From Rhododendron vialii (lineage: Eukaryota; Streptophyta; Magnoliopsida; Ericales; Ericaceae), in contig NC_080569.1 in assembly GCF_030253575.1 (NCBI RefSeq), positions 2,810,001-2,874,000 of the forward strand: DNA of 64,000 bases, written 5' to 3'. This document shows positions 48,349 to 58,535 of the stretch, in pieces. The translations under genes and the position numbers were made by a program. The notes below the pieces were generated by a model. That model did no database searches. It was not told the origin of the DNA and saw only the letters and a list, made by a program, of their open reading frames with translations. Positions within the stretch are counted from its first letter, which is position 1, and each line of letters starts with the position of its first letter.

Positions 48349-49800
48349 TCAGAATCCGGTGGCAGCAGAAGCAGATGAGATGACAAAGACGAGGAAAACT
48401 GCAATGTGTAGGGTCGATTTGATGGTGATTCCATCGGATGAGACGCCAGTCATAGGGACTGTTTTAGAACCTGTTCCTGCATTGGTTTACATGCATTAGA
48501 GTGAAGCTGATGAAAAACATACAAAATTATATCTGCTCCGTTATTCCGTTCATCACGTGATTTACGTGTATATTTAGTACCTTCTGATGGAATATCTGAA
48601 TCTGATCCCGTGGTTGGAGTGTCATCGGATGAATCAGCTGGGGACTCTGCCGGAGAACCCACTGGAGCACTTGCTGGGCCTGGGATAGGTACTGCTGAAT
48701 TTGCTGGTGCGCTTGCGGTTGCAGCTTTATGTTGGCCTATTAAGAAACAACAGGTAAGCAAAATGAGTGGAGCGAAAATGAGAATGTTGAGGTAGATGTG
48801 TGGTAAGACTATACGAGATAGGATTAGAAATGAAACGGTTCGTGAGATGGTAGGTGTAACACCTATAGAAGAGAAGTTGAGGAAAAATAGGCTAAGGTAG
48901 TTTGGACATGTCTACTGTAGACTTAGAGATGCAATAGTTAAGAGAGTGGATAAGATAGTTTTGGGTAGCAATGCTACGGGAAGGGGATGACCTAAATTGA
49001 TATTAGATGCTGTTGTGCGTAAAAATATGAGTATAATGAGTTTGAGTGAACAAATGACTCTTGACAGAGTCCAATGGAGAAAAATGATTCATGTAGCCTA
49101 CCTTAATTGAGTGGAACATAGGGCTCGATTTGGTTTGGGTTGGCTTGCGGCTGGTGCTTTAACAATAGCATATTCACAGTTGATTTGCATAACGGTAAAA
49201 GCTCGAAAATGCCCATTCTTTCCATATAATTTTCAGTGTTGCAAGTAACAGTTTCTGAACACTTGAAAAACATGTCTCTGCTGTATCCTGGACAACGGGT
49301 TTTTTCAAGGGAAAAAGTATTGAAAACAGTGTTTTTTTTTCGTTTTTTGTTTTTATTCCTAACACATCTTTTTGGTGTTGTTTTAAACAAGTTTTTGGTG
49401 TTATCCTAATAGAATGAAAACAACGATTGGAAAAACGAAAACGATGCCAAACTTAGGCGCAATCAAAAGCAAGAAAGTGACCATTACACTCGCTAACTGG
49501 TGGAGTCTGAACATCGCAAGCCCCAGGGAGTGCCAAAGCAAGTGTCTGATTCACAGTGATTCCCATTGAGGAGCCACTGCCATTGAGCAACGAGCAAAGG
49601 CAGCGAGGCTGCGACTGAACGATGTTACTCAGCTGCGAGCAACATGAAGGTGACGGTGTTGATGAATTGCCGTCGACATAGTTGAGACACGGCGATAAGC
49701 TCATGAGCGCACTTGTGCAGCCCGATTGAGCAGCAGTGCCATTCCATAGCACGAGGACGGAGAACAGGACAAGGGCCATTTCAACCCTCTTGACAGCCAT
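48349..49800 (-). CDS. GPI-anchored non-specific lipid transfer protein (LTPG), gene 1
   Basis: Three minus-strand exons: 49800-49488, 48736-48581 and 48458-48349, giving 192 residues. Exon 1 encodes a signal peptide (MALVLFSVLVLWNGTAA) and the eight-cysteine fold with the pattern C-x9-C-x14-CC-x12-CxC-x25-C-x9-C; the last cysteine codon is split by intron 1 and rebuilt by exon 2. Exon 2 encodes an Ala/Ser/Pro-rich linker typical of arabinogalactan glycosylation. Exon 3 ends in the hydrophobic stretch LHIAVFLVFVISSASAATGF, a GPI-anchor signal. Such proteins sit on the outer plasma membrane or wall and carry lipids in cuticle or pollen wall formation. Both introns are phase 1. Intron 1 contains a LINE fragment. 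The gene is divergent from LTPG gene 2. Confidence 0.9.
48775..49115 (+). mobile_element. LINE reverse-transcriptase C-terminal fragment
   Basis: Inside intron 1 of LTPG gene 1, on the opposite strand, the frame reads MCGKTIRDRIRNETVREMVG, then VTPIEEKLRKNRLR, FGHVYCRLRDAIVKRVDKI and a later DRVQWRKMIHVAY. This is the end of a plant LINE (RTE or L1 type) reverse transcriptase. It has at least three in-frame stops (before MCG, after NRLR and after GRG), and upstream domains are missing, so it is a 5'-truncated dead copy. Confidence 0.85.
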
Positions 49801-50107
49801 TTCAACAGGTTTGCTGTTTTTGGATCTCTTTGGTCAAACTGAAAATGCTAATTTGGGAGAAGGAGGGAACTGTTTGGAATGGGAACAGGGGGGGCTGCGG
49901 CTTAAATATGACGGTTTATTTAGAAGGGTCGAGAACTGATGGGTACTTTGGTTGGCCGACTTTTGAACTACTGACTTGTTAACTTACTTGATTTAGTTTC
50001 CTCATTTTTCTGTGTCTATGAGTAGGATAAACAAGAAGATTGATTAGCATTGCCTTCAGTTTCTCACTACCCTAAGTTTATAACCCAACATAGTGATTTT
50101 CAAAACG

Positions 50108-50263
50108 TTATTTGGTATTCCCGGAGCACCCTGTGGCATTGTCAAGTGGTGCTCTTGCAAATGAAAAACCGCGACACATTTTTCCCGCTGCATTTGTTGC
50201 TACGGTATTTGTTGGGAGCACCATCTGGACAACGCCACGTGATACTCTGAAAGTATTGAATAA
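50108..50263. mobile_element. TTATTCGGTA-family MITE-like element, copy 1
   Basis: Left arm TTATTTGGTATTCCCGGAGC and inverted right arm TTATTCAATACTTTCAGAG, continuing for about 43 bases through GTGGTGCTC. Lies in the spacer between the two divergent LTPG genes. Confidence 0.7.
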
Positions 50264-50452
50264 TCACCGTGATTTCTAGTGTCTTTTCTGAATTAGCAAG
50301 ATTTTCATGTTGAGGTTGCATAAATTCATCGATGGTTGTTGGCTCATTTGATTGTAGAATAAAGTTCTCCACCTCCCAAAAATGGCTAAACCAGTCCTTT
50401 TGGACATGAACATAAATTGAGTCAACAGGATGAATATCATTTAACCCCAATA

Positions 50453-50670
50453 GGTTGACTTGGTGGGCAAGACTTGGGATTTAGGGGTTTGTTCTCTTCT
50501 AAAGGTCTTAGCTTCGAAACCTCTCAAGTGTATCAGCTTCTTTGAGGCCAGTCCATGCGGAGCTTTGCTCCACCTTTAATTGGGCTCCTCGCAAATGAGC
50601 GGTGAAATTGGGCTTCCAGGATTAATCGAGGTGGGCATGAATTGGCCCAGTGACCTGAGTTATAAAGAAA
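50453..50670 (+). repeat. tRNA-derived SINE, copy B
   Basis: Head with A-box-like TTGGTGGGCAAG and B-box-like TAGCTTCGAAACCTC, then a tail GGATTAATCGAGGTGGGCA followed by GAATTGGCCCAGTGACC and TTATAAAGAAAA. The tail matches the 32.7 and 58.7 kb copies. It lies in the LTPG divergent spacer. Confidence 0.82.
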
Positions 50671-50980
50671 ATATAAGTCTCTTATTGTATGATAACAGGG
50701 CATAAGATTGATCCACCTAACTCATGAACCAATTTAAACTAAGGGAACAGTGAAAGAGAGTAAATCATTATCATACTTTGGACAAATTAAGCTAAGCCTA
50801 TTTGGCATGCCAAACGCACCTACCTTTGAAGACCTCATTTCTTTTCTAATTCAAATCAGTCAAGAGAAAATATACCCTTAACCATCTATGTTAGTTTTAA
50901 GTGGTTGAGCTCCAAAAACCCAGGTCAAATCTACCAGTTTAAATTCCCTCCAAATCTCTAGAATCCATTCTCCTATATAG

Positions 50981-50989
50981 TATATATAA
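50981..50989 (+). promoter_or_regulatory. TATA box of LTPG gene 2
   Basis: TATATATAA about 64 bases before the start codon. The 5' UTR must be short. Confidence 0.65.
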
Positions 50990-51052
50990 TCTTCGTCTTC
51001 ATCCCAAATCCAGCTTAGATCTCCATTTGTTCATCCTTCCATAAAAAGACTC

Positions 51053-53712
51053 ATGGAAGGCCTCAAAGGCTTCCGCGCTATCGTAGCAATAACTGCAGCA
51101 GTGTTAGTGGTTACTTGTTCAGTTATTTCAGTTCAGGCTCAGATCAGCACTCCTTGCACAGCCTCACAGATCACCAGCTTCACCCCATGCATAAACTTCC
51201 TCACCGGAAGTAGTGCCGGTGGCAGCGCTACGCCGACCGCCGGATGCTGCGATTCTGTGGCGTCTCTCATGAGTGGTAGCATGGATTGTGCTTGTCTCAT
51301 AGTAACAGGGAACGTCCCTATCTCTCTGCCCATTAACCGTACCCTTGCAATCTCTCTCCCACGAGCATGTAATTTACCTCTTCAGTGCAAAGGTGAAATC
51401 TTCTCTGACTTTTCCCTTGTGCCTTGGATCTTGGATTTGCAAAAAAATTGCAGCTAGAAAGAGAAGTGAAGTGAGGGAAAAAGGAGAAATATTTAGCTTC
51501 GTATTCTTTTGCTCGACTCTTGCTTCACGAACAGAGCTAGTTTTGGGCTAAAGCCAAAAAGCTATCGCTTTAGCACCAAATTTTGACTAATTTAGGTGGT
51601 CCAATTTTAGGCGCATATATACTTGAGACGAGTAATTCTTCAATAATCCAGGAGCATTGCCATTTCAAAGCCACATATTTATGTGAGGTCCATACACTTA
51701 GTCGTGGATTTCACGAGAATGTGTGGTTGTACGTGCAATGGTCACACGGTGCTCCTAGACTACCGAATAATTTGCCGTAGTGAGGCTTATATAAAATTAA
51801 GTTAATCTGTCTAAATATTTTAAAGTGCCAAGTTAGAGTAAGGCCCAAGTGAAAAAGTCCTAACATGAGATGATTGGGTGTTCAAGCCGTGAGGAATTTT
51901 TCAATAAAGAAGATGAGCTTTCAAATATTGATGCATGGTAGGATCTGTGTTCCGAGGTTAAAATTATGAGAGAAGTTTTATAGAAAGAGCTAAGAAAAGC
52001 TCATTGATTTGACCAATTACTTAAACACAAAGGATATGTGTTTTTCGATTCTTCGAATGGATGAATTGGGTACAGAATATTGTCGACTATTTTAATTACA
52101 TTTGCGTGAGGAGACAAAAACTTTTTAACTTTTTGAATGGATCTGCGGTTGTCTGAAAAGGCTATGGTGAAAAAATTAATTGTGCAAATTTAATTAGTGT
52201 ATTAGCAGCTAAAAAGGCTAGAAGATAATGTTTATGAAGGTTTTTCGTATTCCTAGCTATTTTTTTTTACAATGCAATGCAAATTTGAGCTGGCCCTGTT
52301 CACGAACAGTGGCGGAGCCATGTTTTTAAGTCGGATGTGACATTCAAATATATTTATATTATTAATATAAAAATTGTTCACGTGATCTAAGTTAATCATT
52401 CATAATACTAGAAAATACATATTTTCAAGGGTTAATTATTCATCAAAGTACTTACTATAAATATAAAAAAAACACACGTGTTCGCATGTTAAGTACTCAT
52501 ATAATATCTAAAAAGGTACATAGTTTGATAGATTAATCATCCATCAACATACATACTATATCTTAAAAAAAAATTACTTGCTCCTACAGTACCGCCACGT
52601 GGTGTTCCGAGAGCCTTCTCCATCACACATCTGTGCACGTTTTACCACTACATGTGTGGCTCTCGTACAAATGTGTAGTGGTAAAGACCCGTGAAACATT
52701 ACGTGGCAGGACTAATAATCACTCGTCATGCTTTCACAATAAGACAGTTTGTATTCAGATTTAGGTTTTGTTCAACTTCTTCTGACTCTGCAATTTCCGT
52801 AATGATTTGCAGCATCTGGTGTTCCATTACCGGCTCCAGGTAATTTACATATCGAAAAAAACTGTCAATTCTTTTCTATTGTTAATTTTTACAATAGAGA
52901 AAAATAGGAAAGGGAAAGCTGCAGTTGCTCAACAATCCTAAAAATGTGCACACATAGTGTGCGCCAACCTTCTTGTACCACGAAAGCGGGAATCGAACCC
53001 GCCAGGATCACCTAACCACTGCTCACGCGGGTGTTTCCTTCTAAAGGGGGAAAGCTCCCCTACCAACGTACTTTGACATCCACAGTTTCAGAAGATCGCT
53101 TAGCCCAGTTCACCATATGATTAATAGGTTTTGCTAAAAGAAATTAAAATTAATTGGCAGGTCCTGTTATTTTTGCACCACCGCCGCCGCCTCTTGTGCC
53201 TGCTTCATCCCCACTTTCACCCGTTGCTGCGCTACCGCCGCCGTCTCATGTGCCTGCTTCATCCCCGTCTCATGTGCCTGCTTCATCCCCACTTTCACCC
53301 GTTGCTGCGCTACCGCCGTCGTCTCATGTGCCTGCTTCACCCCCACTTTCACCCGTTGCTGCTGCCGCTGCTCCTTCTCCTTTCAGTCCCACAGGTAACA
53401 ATGCAGTGAACTTTGCAGGAAATGAACTTGTTTTGGGATCTCAAGCTTCAAAATATTTCACCGGAAGTATTAATAACTAATAGCAAGTATTTTTCTTCCC
53501 CTTGGTTTTTATCAGCTTCCAAATCAACATTAGCTGCGGCTGAAACACCAGCCGAGACACCAGCATCTCCGCCTGTGCATTCAGTAGCTCCAACAGCAAC
53601 TCCCGGGATTAAACCGGTTGTGACTTCAACATCGGCTTCGAGTCCATCCTACATCCCCTCACCCTTCGTCCTGCTGGTGTTCATGGGAATCATGGCTTTT
53701 AAGGGCCATTAA
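51053..53712 (+). CDS. GPI-anchored non-specific lipid transfer protein (LTPG), gene 2
   Basis: Four exons: 51053-51392, 52813-52839 (only 27 bases), 53161-53394 and 53516-53712, coding for 265 residues. Exon 1 has a signal peptide (ITAAVLVVTCSVISVQA) and the eight-cysteine fold C-x10-C-x18-CC-x12-CxC-x24-C-x5-C. The next exons form a long Pro/Ala/Ser linker. Exon 3 contains imperfect 18-residue repeats built around VPASSPLSPVAALPP, which look like arabinogalactan glycomodules. The end, PSPFVLLVFMGIMAFKGH, is a plausible GPI-anchor signal. All three introns are phase 1, so the two inner exons could be skipped without a frame shift. Intron 1 (1.42 kb) carries two short inverted-repeat elements and intron 2 a SINE. 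Likely cell-surface lipid carrier, partner to divergent gene 1. Confidence 0.88.
51632..51775. mobile_element. TTATTCGGTA-family MITE-like element, copy 2
   Basis: Left arm AATTCTTCAATAATCCAGGA and inverted right arm AAATTATTCGGTAGTCTAGG, both followed by GCATTG/GCACCG. Inside LTPG gene 2 intron 1. The middle holds a CACATATTTATGTG dyad. Confidence 0.65.
52585..52714. mobile_element. GCCACGT-ended inverted-repeat element
   Basis: CAGTACCGCCACGTGGTGTT at the left and, inverted, AGTCCTGCCACGTAATGTTT at the right. An inner dyad pairs TTTACCACTACATGTGTGGC... with its counterpart. In LTPG gene 2 intron 1. Confidence 0.6.
52921..53047 (-). repeat. SINE with intact target duplication (different family)
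   Basis: On the minus strand the head shows the A-box-like TGAGCAGTGGTTAGG and a perfect B box GGTTCGATTCC within GCGGGTTCGATTCCCGC. GGGAAAGCT flanks it directly on both sides (52912-52920 and 53048-53056), a target duplication. A-to-B distance is too short and no anticodon arm is present, so it is not a functional tRNA gene. Length about 127 bp, in LTPG gene 2 intron 2. Confidence 0.85.
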
Positions 53713-55150
53713 TTAAGGTGGAAAAAAATGTCGTTACAGGCTTACAGCGATTGCTTGTCTCTCTGCTCTTTTGCTGTTCATGCATTCTTTCTACTTACAG
53801 GAGCTGATCGATGTAGATCATCATTGTTTTAGAATGTGGGAAATACATGAACTGTAGTGCACCATATGAGTTGACAGAATTAAAAAATATAAGATCACTG
53901 CAGTTCCTTTTCGGGCGGCTGTACTTTCATGCTTTAGTTGATTTGCCAATTCTCCTAATACCAATGTAATGCGATTAAAGATTCAGATTCTAAATGGGCA
54001 AGGGAAAGAAATGGAACAAATTGGATGAAGTAAACCTTCGATTAGTTACTCAGCAAGCATCAATAACCTTGGTTAATCGTCAATAACCAACAAAACTCGG
54101 GTTGTTTACGATTCATGACGGAAAATCTTGACCGAAAAATAGTTGAGAGTCATTGGTAGTTTGAAGTCTTGTTCTTGCAATTTCTCAACAGGAAAAGTAG
54201 CACCCGGTGGTGAGTCGCGGATTAAGCAACTCGATCGAGTTTCAAAATGAAACATAACCAACAAACAATATGTTAGACCCTAGTAGACATATGGTCCCTC
54301 CATTAATTTAGACATGTCATTCAAGCTTATGAAAAACCATGAATCATGCAGATAGAGCCTAGAGTGCAACGTTTGCACTGTTAATCCATAGTCCATACAT
54401 ATGAGACTTTTGGGTAAGTAAGGATTTTGTTTACGAGCTAGAGGATTCCTCAAAACAATGGCCAGTACACACAAGGTAGGTGCTCTGCCGATGCTTCTAA
54501 AAAATGGCATGACGTAGAAACAGAAACGAGACATGGGGCGCATACGGTGTCAAGCCAAACTTTCGTAATCTAAGGCTCCATCTAGTTGTTGCCTGTCGGG
54601 AATGTTGTGTGGGAAATGGATTCTCAGAAAATGTAATGTGAGGTGAAGTAAAAATAAATAAATTTTTTTTATATATGTGTTCTCTTGACAAGGAATCTTG
54701 CAAGAAAACTAAAATTCATTCATTTTGGCAGGATCTATTCTGCATGAAAGTATTATTTTTCAGTAAGAAAGTTTGAAGTTATGTGTTCCACAATTTTTTT
54801 TGGTAACTTAACACACAGAAAGTTGCAGAAAAAGATACGAGAAGCCTGTTAGTTGTAACTGAACCCGCAGAAAGTTACGGGAAAGGCCTTTGATTTCTTC
54901 TCTTCCACTGGCTAATTATAGCAAGCCCATGTTTTCGGCTAAGCCACTCTTATCAGAAAACAAATGAAAACCACAAATTTCCCATGATTCGAGGTGCATC
55001 TCCCAAACAAAGCTACAGCCCTCCTATAAAAGCCCATGCCCATTGCCCTCTATAATCCATCAGATCTCAAATAAACACAGCAACAAAAGCTCCAATAAGA
55101 AAAAACAAAGCAGATATCAAACAGAGAGATCGATCAAACCCAAAACAGAA
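53713..55150. other. Spacer between LTPG gene 2 and the Ole e 6-like gene
   Basis: LTPG 3' UTR to about 53.9 kb, then AT-rich sequence with no recognised gene or bounded repeat. The promoter of the Ole e 6-like gene occupies the last part. Confidence 0.6.
55025..55031 (+). promoter_or_regulatory. TATA box of the Ole e 6-like gene
   Basis: TATAAAA in CTCCTATAAAAGCCC, about 120 bases before the start codon; transcription likely begins near 55055. Confidence 0.8.
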
Positions 55151-55497
55151 ATGGCCGCCACCACCAAGTTTGTCGCAGTGCTTCTGATGTGCATGGCCGT
55201 CATGGCAGCCGTGCAGGTGCAGGAGGCCCAAGCCATCGGCGAGGTCTACAAGACGTGCTATGGCGGCTGCCATAACGACTGCTTGAAATCCGGCAACGGA
55301 TCCACCTTCTGCGAAATGAAGTGCGACACCGACTGCGCCGCCAAAGAGGCTGCTGGTAACTAATCCAATCTCTTCAATGCCCAACGTTATCCGAAAAGAT
55401 TTTTATTACTGATTTTTTTATACAAATTTCTGTTTTTCTAATAGCTAAATCTTTTTATTGTACAGCCAAAGTGGAAGCATTCAAGAACCGGGTCTAA
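55151..55497 (+). CDS. Ole e 6-like secreted cysteine-rich peptide
   Basis: Two exons, 55151-55355 and 55466-55497, encode 78 residues. A signal peptide (MAATTKFVAVLLMCMAVMAA...AQA) is followed by a mature peptide with two CxxxCxxxC motifs separated by nine residues: CYGGCHNDC and CEMKCDTDC. The intervening GNGSTF and the end AKVEAFKNRV match the olive pollen allergen Ole e 6 family, small helical-hairpin proteins secreted by pollen and other tissues. The function in the plant is not settled. The intron is phase 1 and splits an alanine codon. Start chosen at the ATG directly before the signal peptide; an upstream open extension lies in the 5' UTR. Confidence 0.9.
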
Positions 55498-56171
55498 GAA
55501 GGGTGCTGTTTTTGGCGCTCCCCAAATGGAATAGAAGGCGACTGCAGTCCCTAGAATAAAGCTGTGGGAGAAATTCATTTATTTCTTTCCATTGCCCATG
55601 TACTACTAAAAAAAGAACTCAATAAAATCAGTGTTCGCCTATATATTTTTATTTATCTTGGATGCGTTCGTTGTTTTTTTTATTTTTCATGGGTTTTGTT
55701 TCGATGGCCGATAACAAAAAAAAAAAGTGCATGGAGATACAAAAAAACCATGAAAAAAAAACCAAGCATCATACACGGAGTTAAAAACTTGATCGGTTTC
55801 TCAATCTCTCTATTATGTCCAGGGCGGGTTTCCAAAGTTATCCAAAAAGACATTAAAATGAGATCCCAATAAGGCTCGAAGAAATTGATAAAAAAAAAAC
55901 GCTATAGGGCGATAACGTTTTTTTTTTTTTTTTTAAGTTTCCAATAAGGCTCGAACAAGTAAATGGTAGAAACACTGTAGAGCGATCGAATCGATGATAA
56001 CATGAACACGGAAGACCGATAAGTTGAGATTCAAATTGTGTTCGAACGAATTATTATTAGAGATTAAAAAAAAAAAAAAACACTGTGGTTCTGTGGATCT
56101 ACAAATAAATTATCGTTAATGGAGTTGTGCAGGTCCTCCCCTGTTCTAAAAACTTCTGCTGGGAAAATGGC

Positions 56172-56532
56172 TCAAAATGGGCAGACGCAGTCACCCCCTT
56201 CCTGGTAACATGAGAATTTGCAAACGCATTTGGGATAAGAGGGACGAGGAATGAATACTTGGAGAAGGTGGTCCTTGTAATAGGATTTGCAAGCCTTTTC
56301 GCAAGAGTCCGCGGATAAGGAAACAAAGTTGTCGAAGCACACCTTGTCGTCCCGTGCCTTTGTCGTCTCGACAAGCATGACTGCAAAATACATACAAAAT
56401 GGATTAGTGAAGATGCGCGCAAGTTGCCCGGAGATTCGGTTAGCGACAAAAATACAAAAGGAAGAATTTTGGACCTGCTACCACAGCGAGAAAGAGGAAA
56501 AGGAAGCAAGAGGGGGCTAATAACTTGGCCAT
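56172..56532 (-). CDS. Defensin-like secreted cysteine-rich peptide
   Basis: Two minus-strand exons, 56532-56475 and 56380-56172, encode 88 residues. Exon 1 is the signal peptide MAKLLAPSCFLFLFLAVVA; exon 2 carries the mature part. Its eight cysteines follow C-x11-C-x3-C-x20-C-x1-C-x3-C-x6-C-x1-C; the CxxxC and CxC pairs fit a cysteine-stabilised alpha-beta (defensin-like) fold. The phase-1 intron after the signal peptide is the usual defensin-like gene layout. Such peptides act as antimicrobials or as signals in pollination and development; which applies here is unknown. A TATA box lies on the minus strand at 56581-56589. It is convergent with the Ole e 6-like gene, about 670 bp away. Confidence 0.82.
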
Positions 56533-57088
56533 TTCGTCTTCTGCTTAATGGATGGATTCTTTTCTTCCAATTTCTCGTCCATTTATATAGAGGAAGAGCA
56601 TCTTTCTGTCAAAGATTTTTCCAAAAGGAGTCTTTATTTAGTAGTTCTTTTATTAATGTTTTCCCAAAAAAAAACTTAGAGCAAATTTGGAATCCGATAT
56701 CCAAAATCTACTAGAGAATATACACGATCAACCTTGGATTTAAAATTGGCGCCATACATTATTGAAATGGACAGCTGGATCGGCGGTAGTACAGGGTTGT
56801 AGGGCTGCCTGCCTTACAAGATCCACCTTGCGTGGGAAAAGTTCTTCTAGGCACTTGAGCATGACCAACCCACCCATGAATTTCAAGTTTGTGAGTGGTT
56901 GTGACATGCCGAAAAAACGCAGTTAGCCTTGTTTGGATGTCTTGCTTATCTCGAAATTTTTATTTTGGGCAAACAATTTTAATTTATCGGCTCATCCGCG
57001 AGTATTTAATTAGGCCGATTTTTTCCCCCTGAAGGAAAATAAGAAAATAAACAATGCAAAACTTTCTTCTTTAGCATCGTTATGCTTA

Positions 57089-57326
57089 GAGCTTGTTCCA
57101 GAACATATTTTTAAAAAATAAGTACTTATTTCATATTTTTAAACTCAAAAATAATATAAACGAAAAATAAAATTTTAATTTTTTTGCACCGTATTAAAGA
57201 TCTCATTGAGATCTCTTAAACAAGATCCATATTGCATATTTTTATATTTCAATAAGCCCATTATTTTCGAGCTTGAAATTGTCTTCTTAAAAAATAAGTA
57301 CTTATTCGGCTTTCTGGAACGGGGCC
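57089..57326. mobile_element. GTTCC-family MITE, copy 4 (238 bp)
   Basis: Ends GAGCTTGTTCCAGAAC and, inverted, GGCCCCGTTCCAGAAA with TTA at 57086-57088 and 57327-57329. AAAAAATAAGTACTTATT at both inner ends and the core AGATCTCATTGAGATCTC identify the family. Confidence 0.92.
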
Positions 57327-58129
57327 TTAAACCTATGTTATAATCACTACTATAATCTACATTAGTGTCACTATAATCTGCATTAGTATCAAAGAAGATT
57401 TTCTATTATTTTGTTTCCCTTCAGGATGAGATATCTCATTTAAGGTTCCTCTATTTTTTAAAGTAAGTGAATTTATCGAACTCCATAATTTGTAGCAGGA
57501 TATATTAGGGAAAAAGGTAATTACTCCTAACGATTCGAAATCCCATTTATTTGATTTATAAGGCAAAGCTCTAACTCCTCCATATAATTCAAATTCCTTT
57601 TTCTCAAGGCTATCTAGTTGCGGGGAAAGGAAAAGAAAGTACGGAAATGCATAACTTTTCTGAAATTTTAATGTGTTTGATTAGTAGGAAATTGTAGGCA
57701 CCATGTCTCTTACTTTCTCACTAGGAGATTAGCAGCATTTGCGTTCCTTCAAAATTTGTCCGGCAAAAAACACAAGATTTTTCAACACTCTTGCTTAGCT
57801 TCTTTCAATAATTTAATTTTTCATTTGAATTTTAAGATAATAAAAAATTAAATGATTGAATTGAACATTTATAGGTATCATATTAAGCTGATTTTTACTC
57901 GAATTATTTTTGTGAGACCCATAGTAGATCCCACTTTATAATCAGTGCACTGATTTATATGTGTCGGTTGAATTTCTGTTTGTTTTATTCATAGAGCGCT
58001 AACGAGTGCACATAAATTATGCGTACCATCCTCCAATACGTATCATGTGTCAACGGCATGCAAAACTAAAAAATTGCTCAGGTACCCCCATTAACGGCAG
58101 AAATTTGAGACAAGGATAAAATTCTAGGG

Positions 58130-58197
58130 TTTTCTCTGTAATCGTCGCCACACGTATCCAATTACTCCGCTATTCGAACCAGCCCAAAATCGAGCAG
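58130..58197 (+). promoter_or_regulatory. Leader exon of the KOW ribosomal protein gene
   Basis: TAGGGTTTTC (telo-box-like) at about 58130 precedes a 5' splice site CAG/GTACCA at 58197/58198. The matching acceptor CCAG is at 58985, 20 bases before the start codon. A CT run follows the donor. Confidence 0.6.
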
Positions 58198-58535
58198 GTA
58201 CCACTCTCTCTCTCTCTCATTCATTGCTGTTTTTCAACAATTACTCCTTGAAAGAGTATTGCCCTGACCGATCCACACACCGGGAGTGAATCAACTAAAG
58301 CATGTGCAGTAGTACCATTCTTTTTGGGGGGCCTTCTTAGAATTTTTTTTTTGTGTGTGTGGGTTTTATGTATCAATTATATATCAACGATGATTTGATA
58401 TTGGTTTCGAATTTGAAAGCTACAGTGTAAAGCATGGCCTAGAATGATCCCTCATGATGGGGTGCTGCCATGCTGGGATGGGTAGATTATGTTTCACTAA
58501 CGCCTTTATGCTTATGCTATTAACCCTAAGGGGTT

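Noticed and set aside
52921-53047. Functional tRNA gene
   Set aside because: A perfect B box is present, but there is no proper anticodon arm, the A-to-B distance is too short, and a target duplication flanks the unit; it is a SINE.
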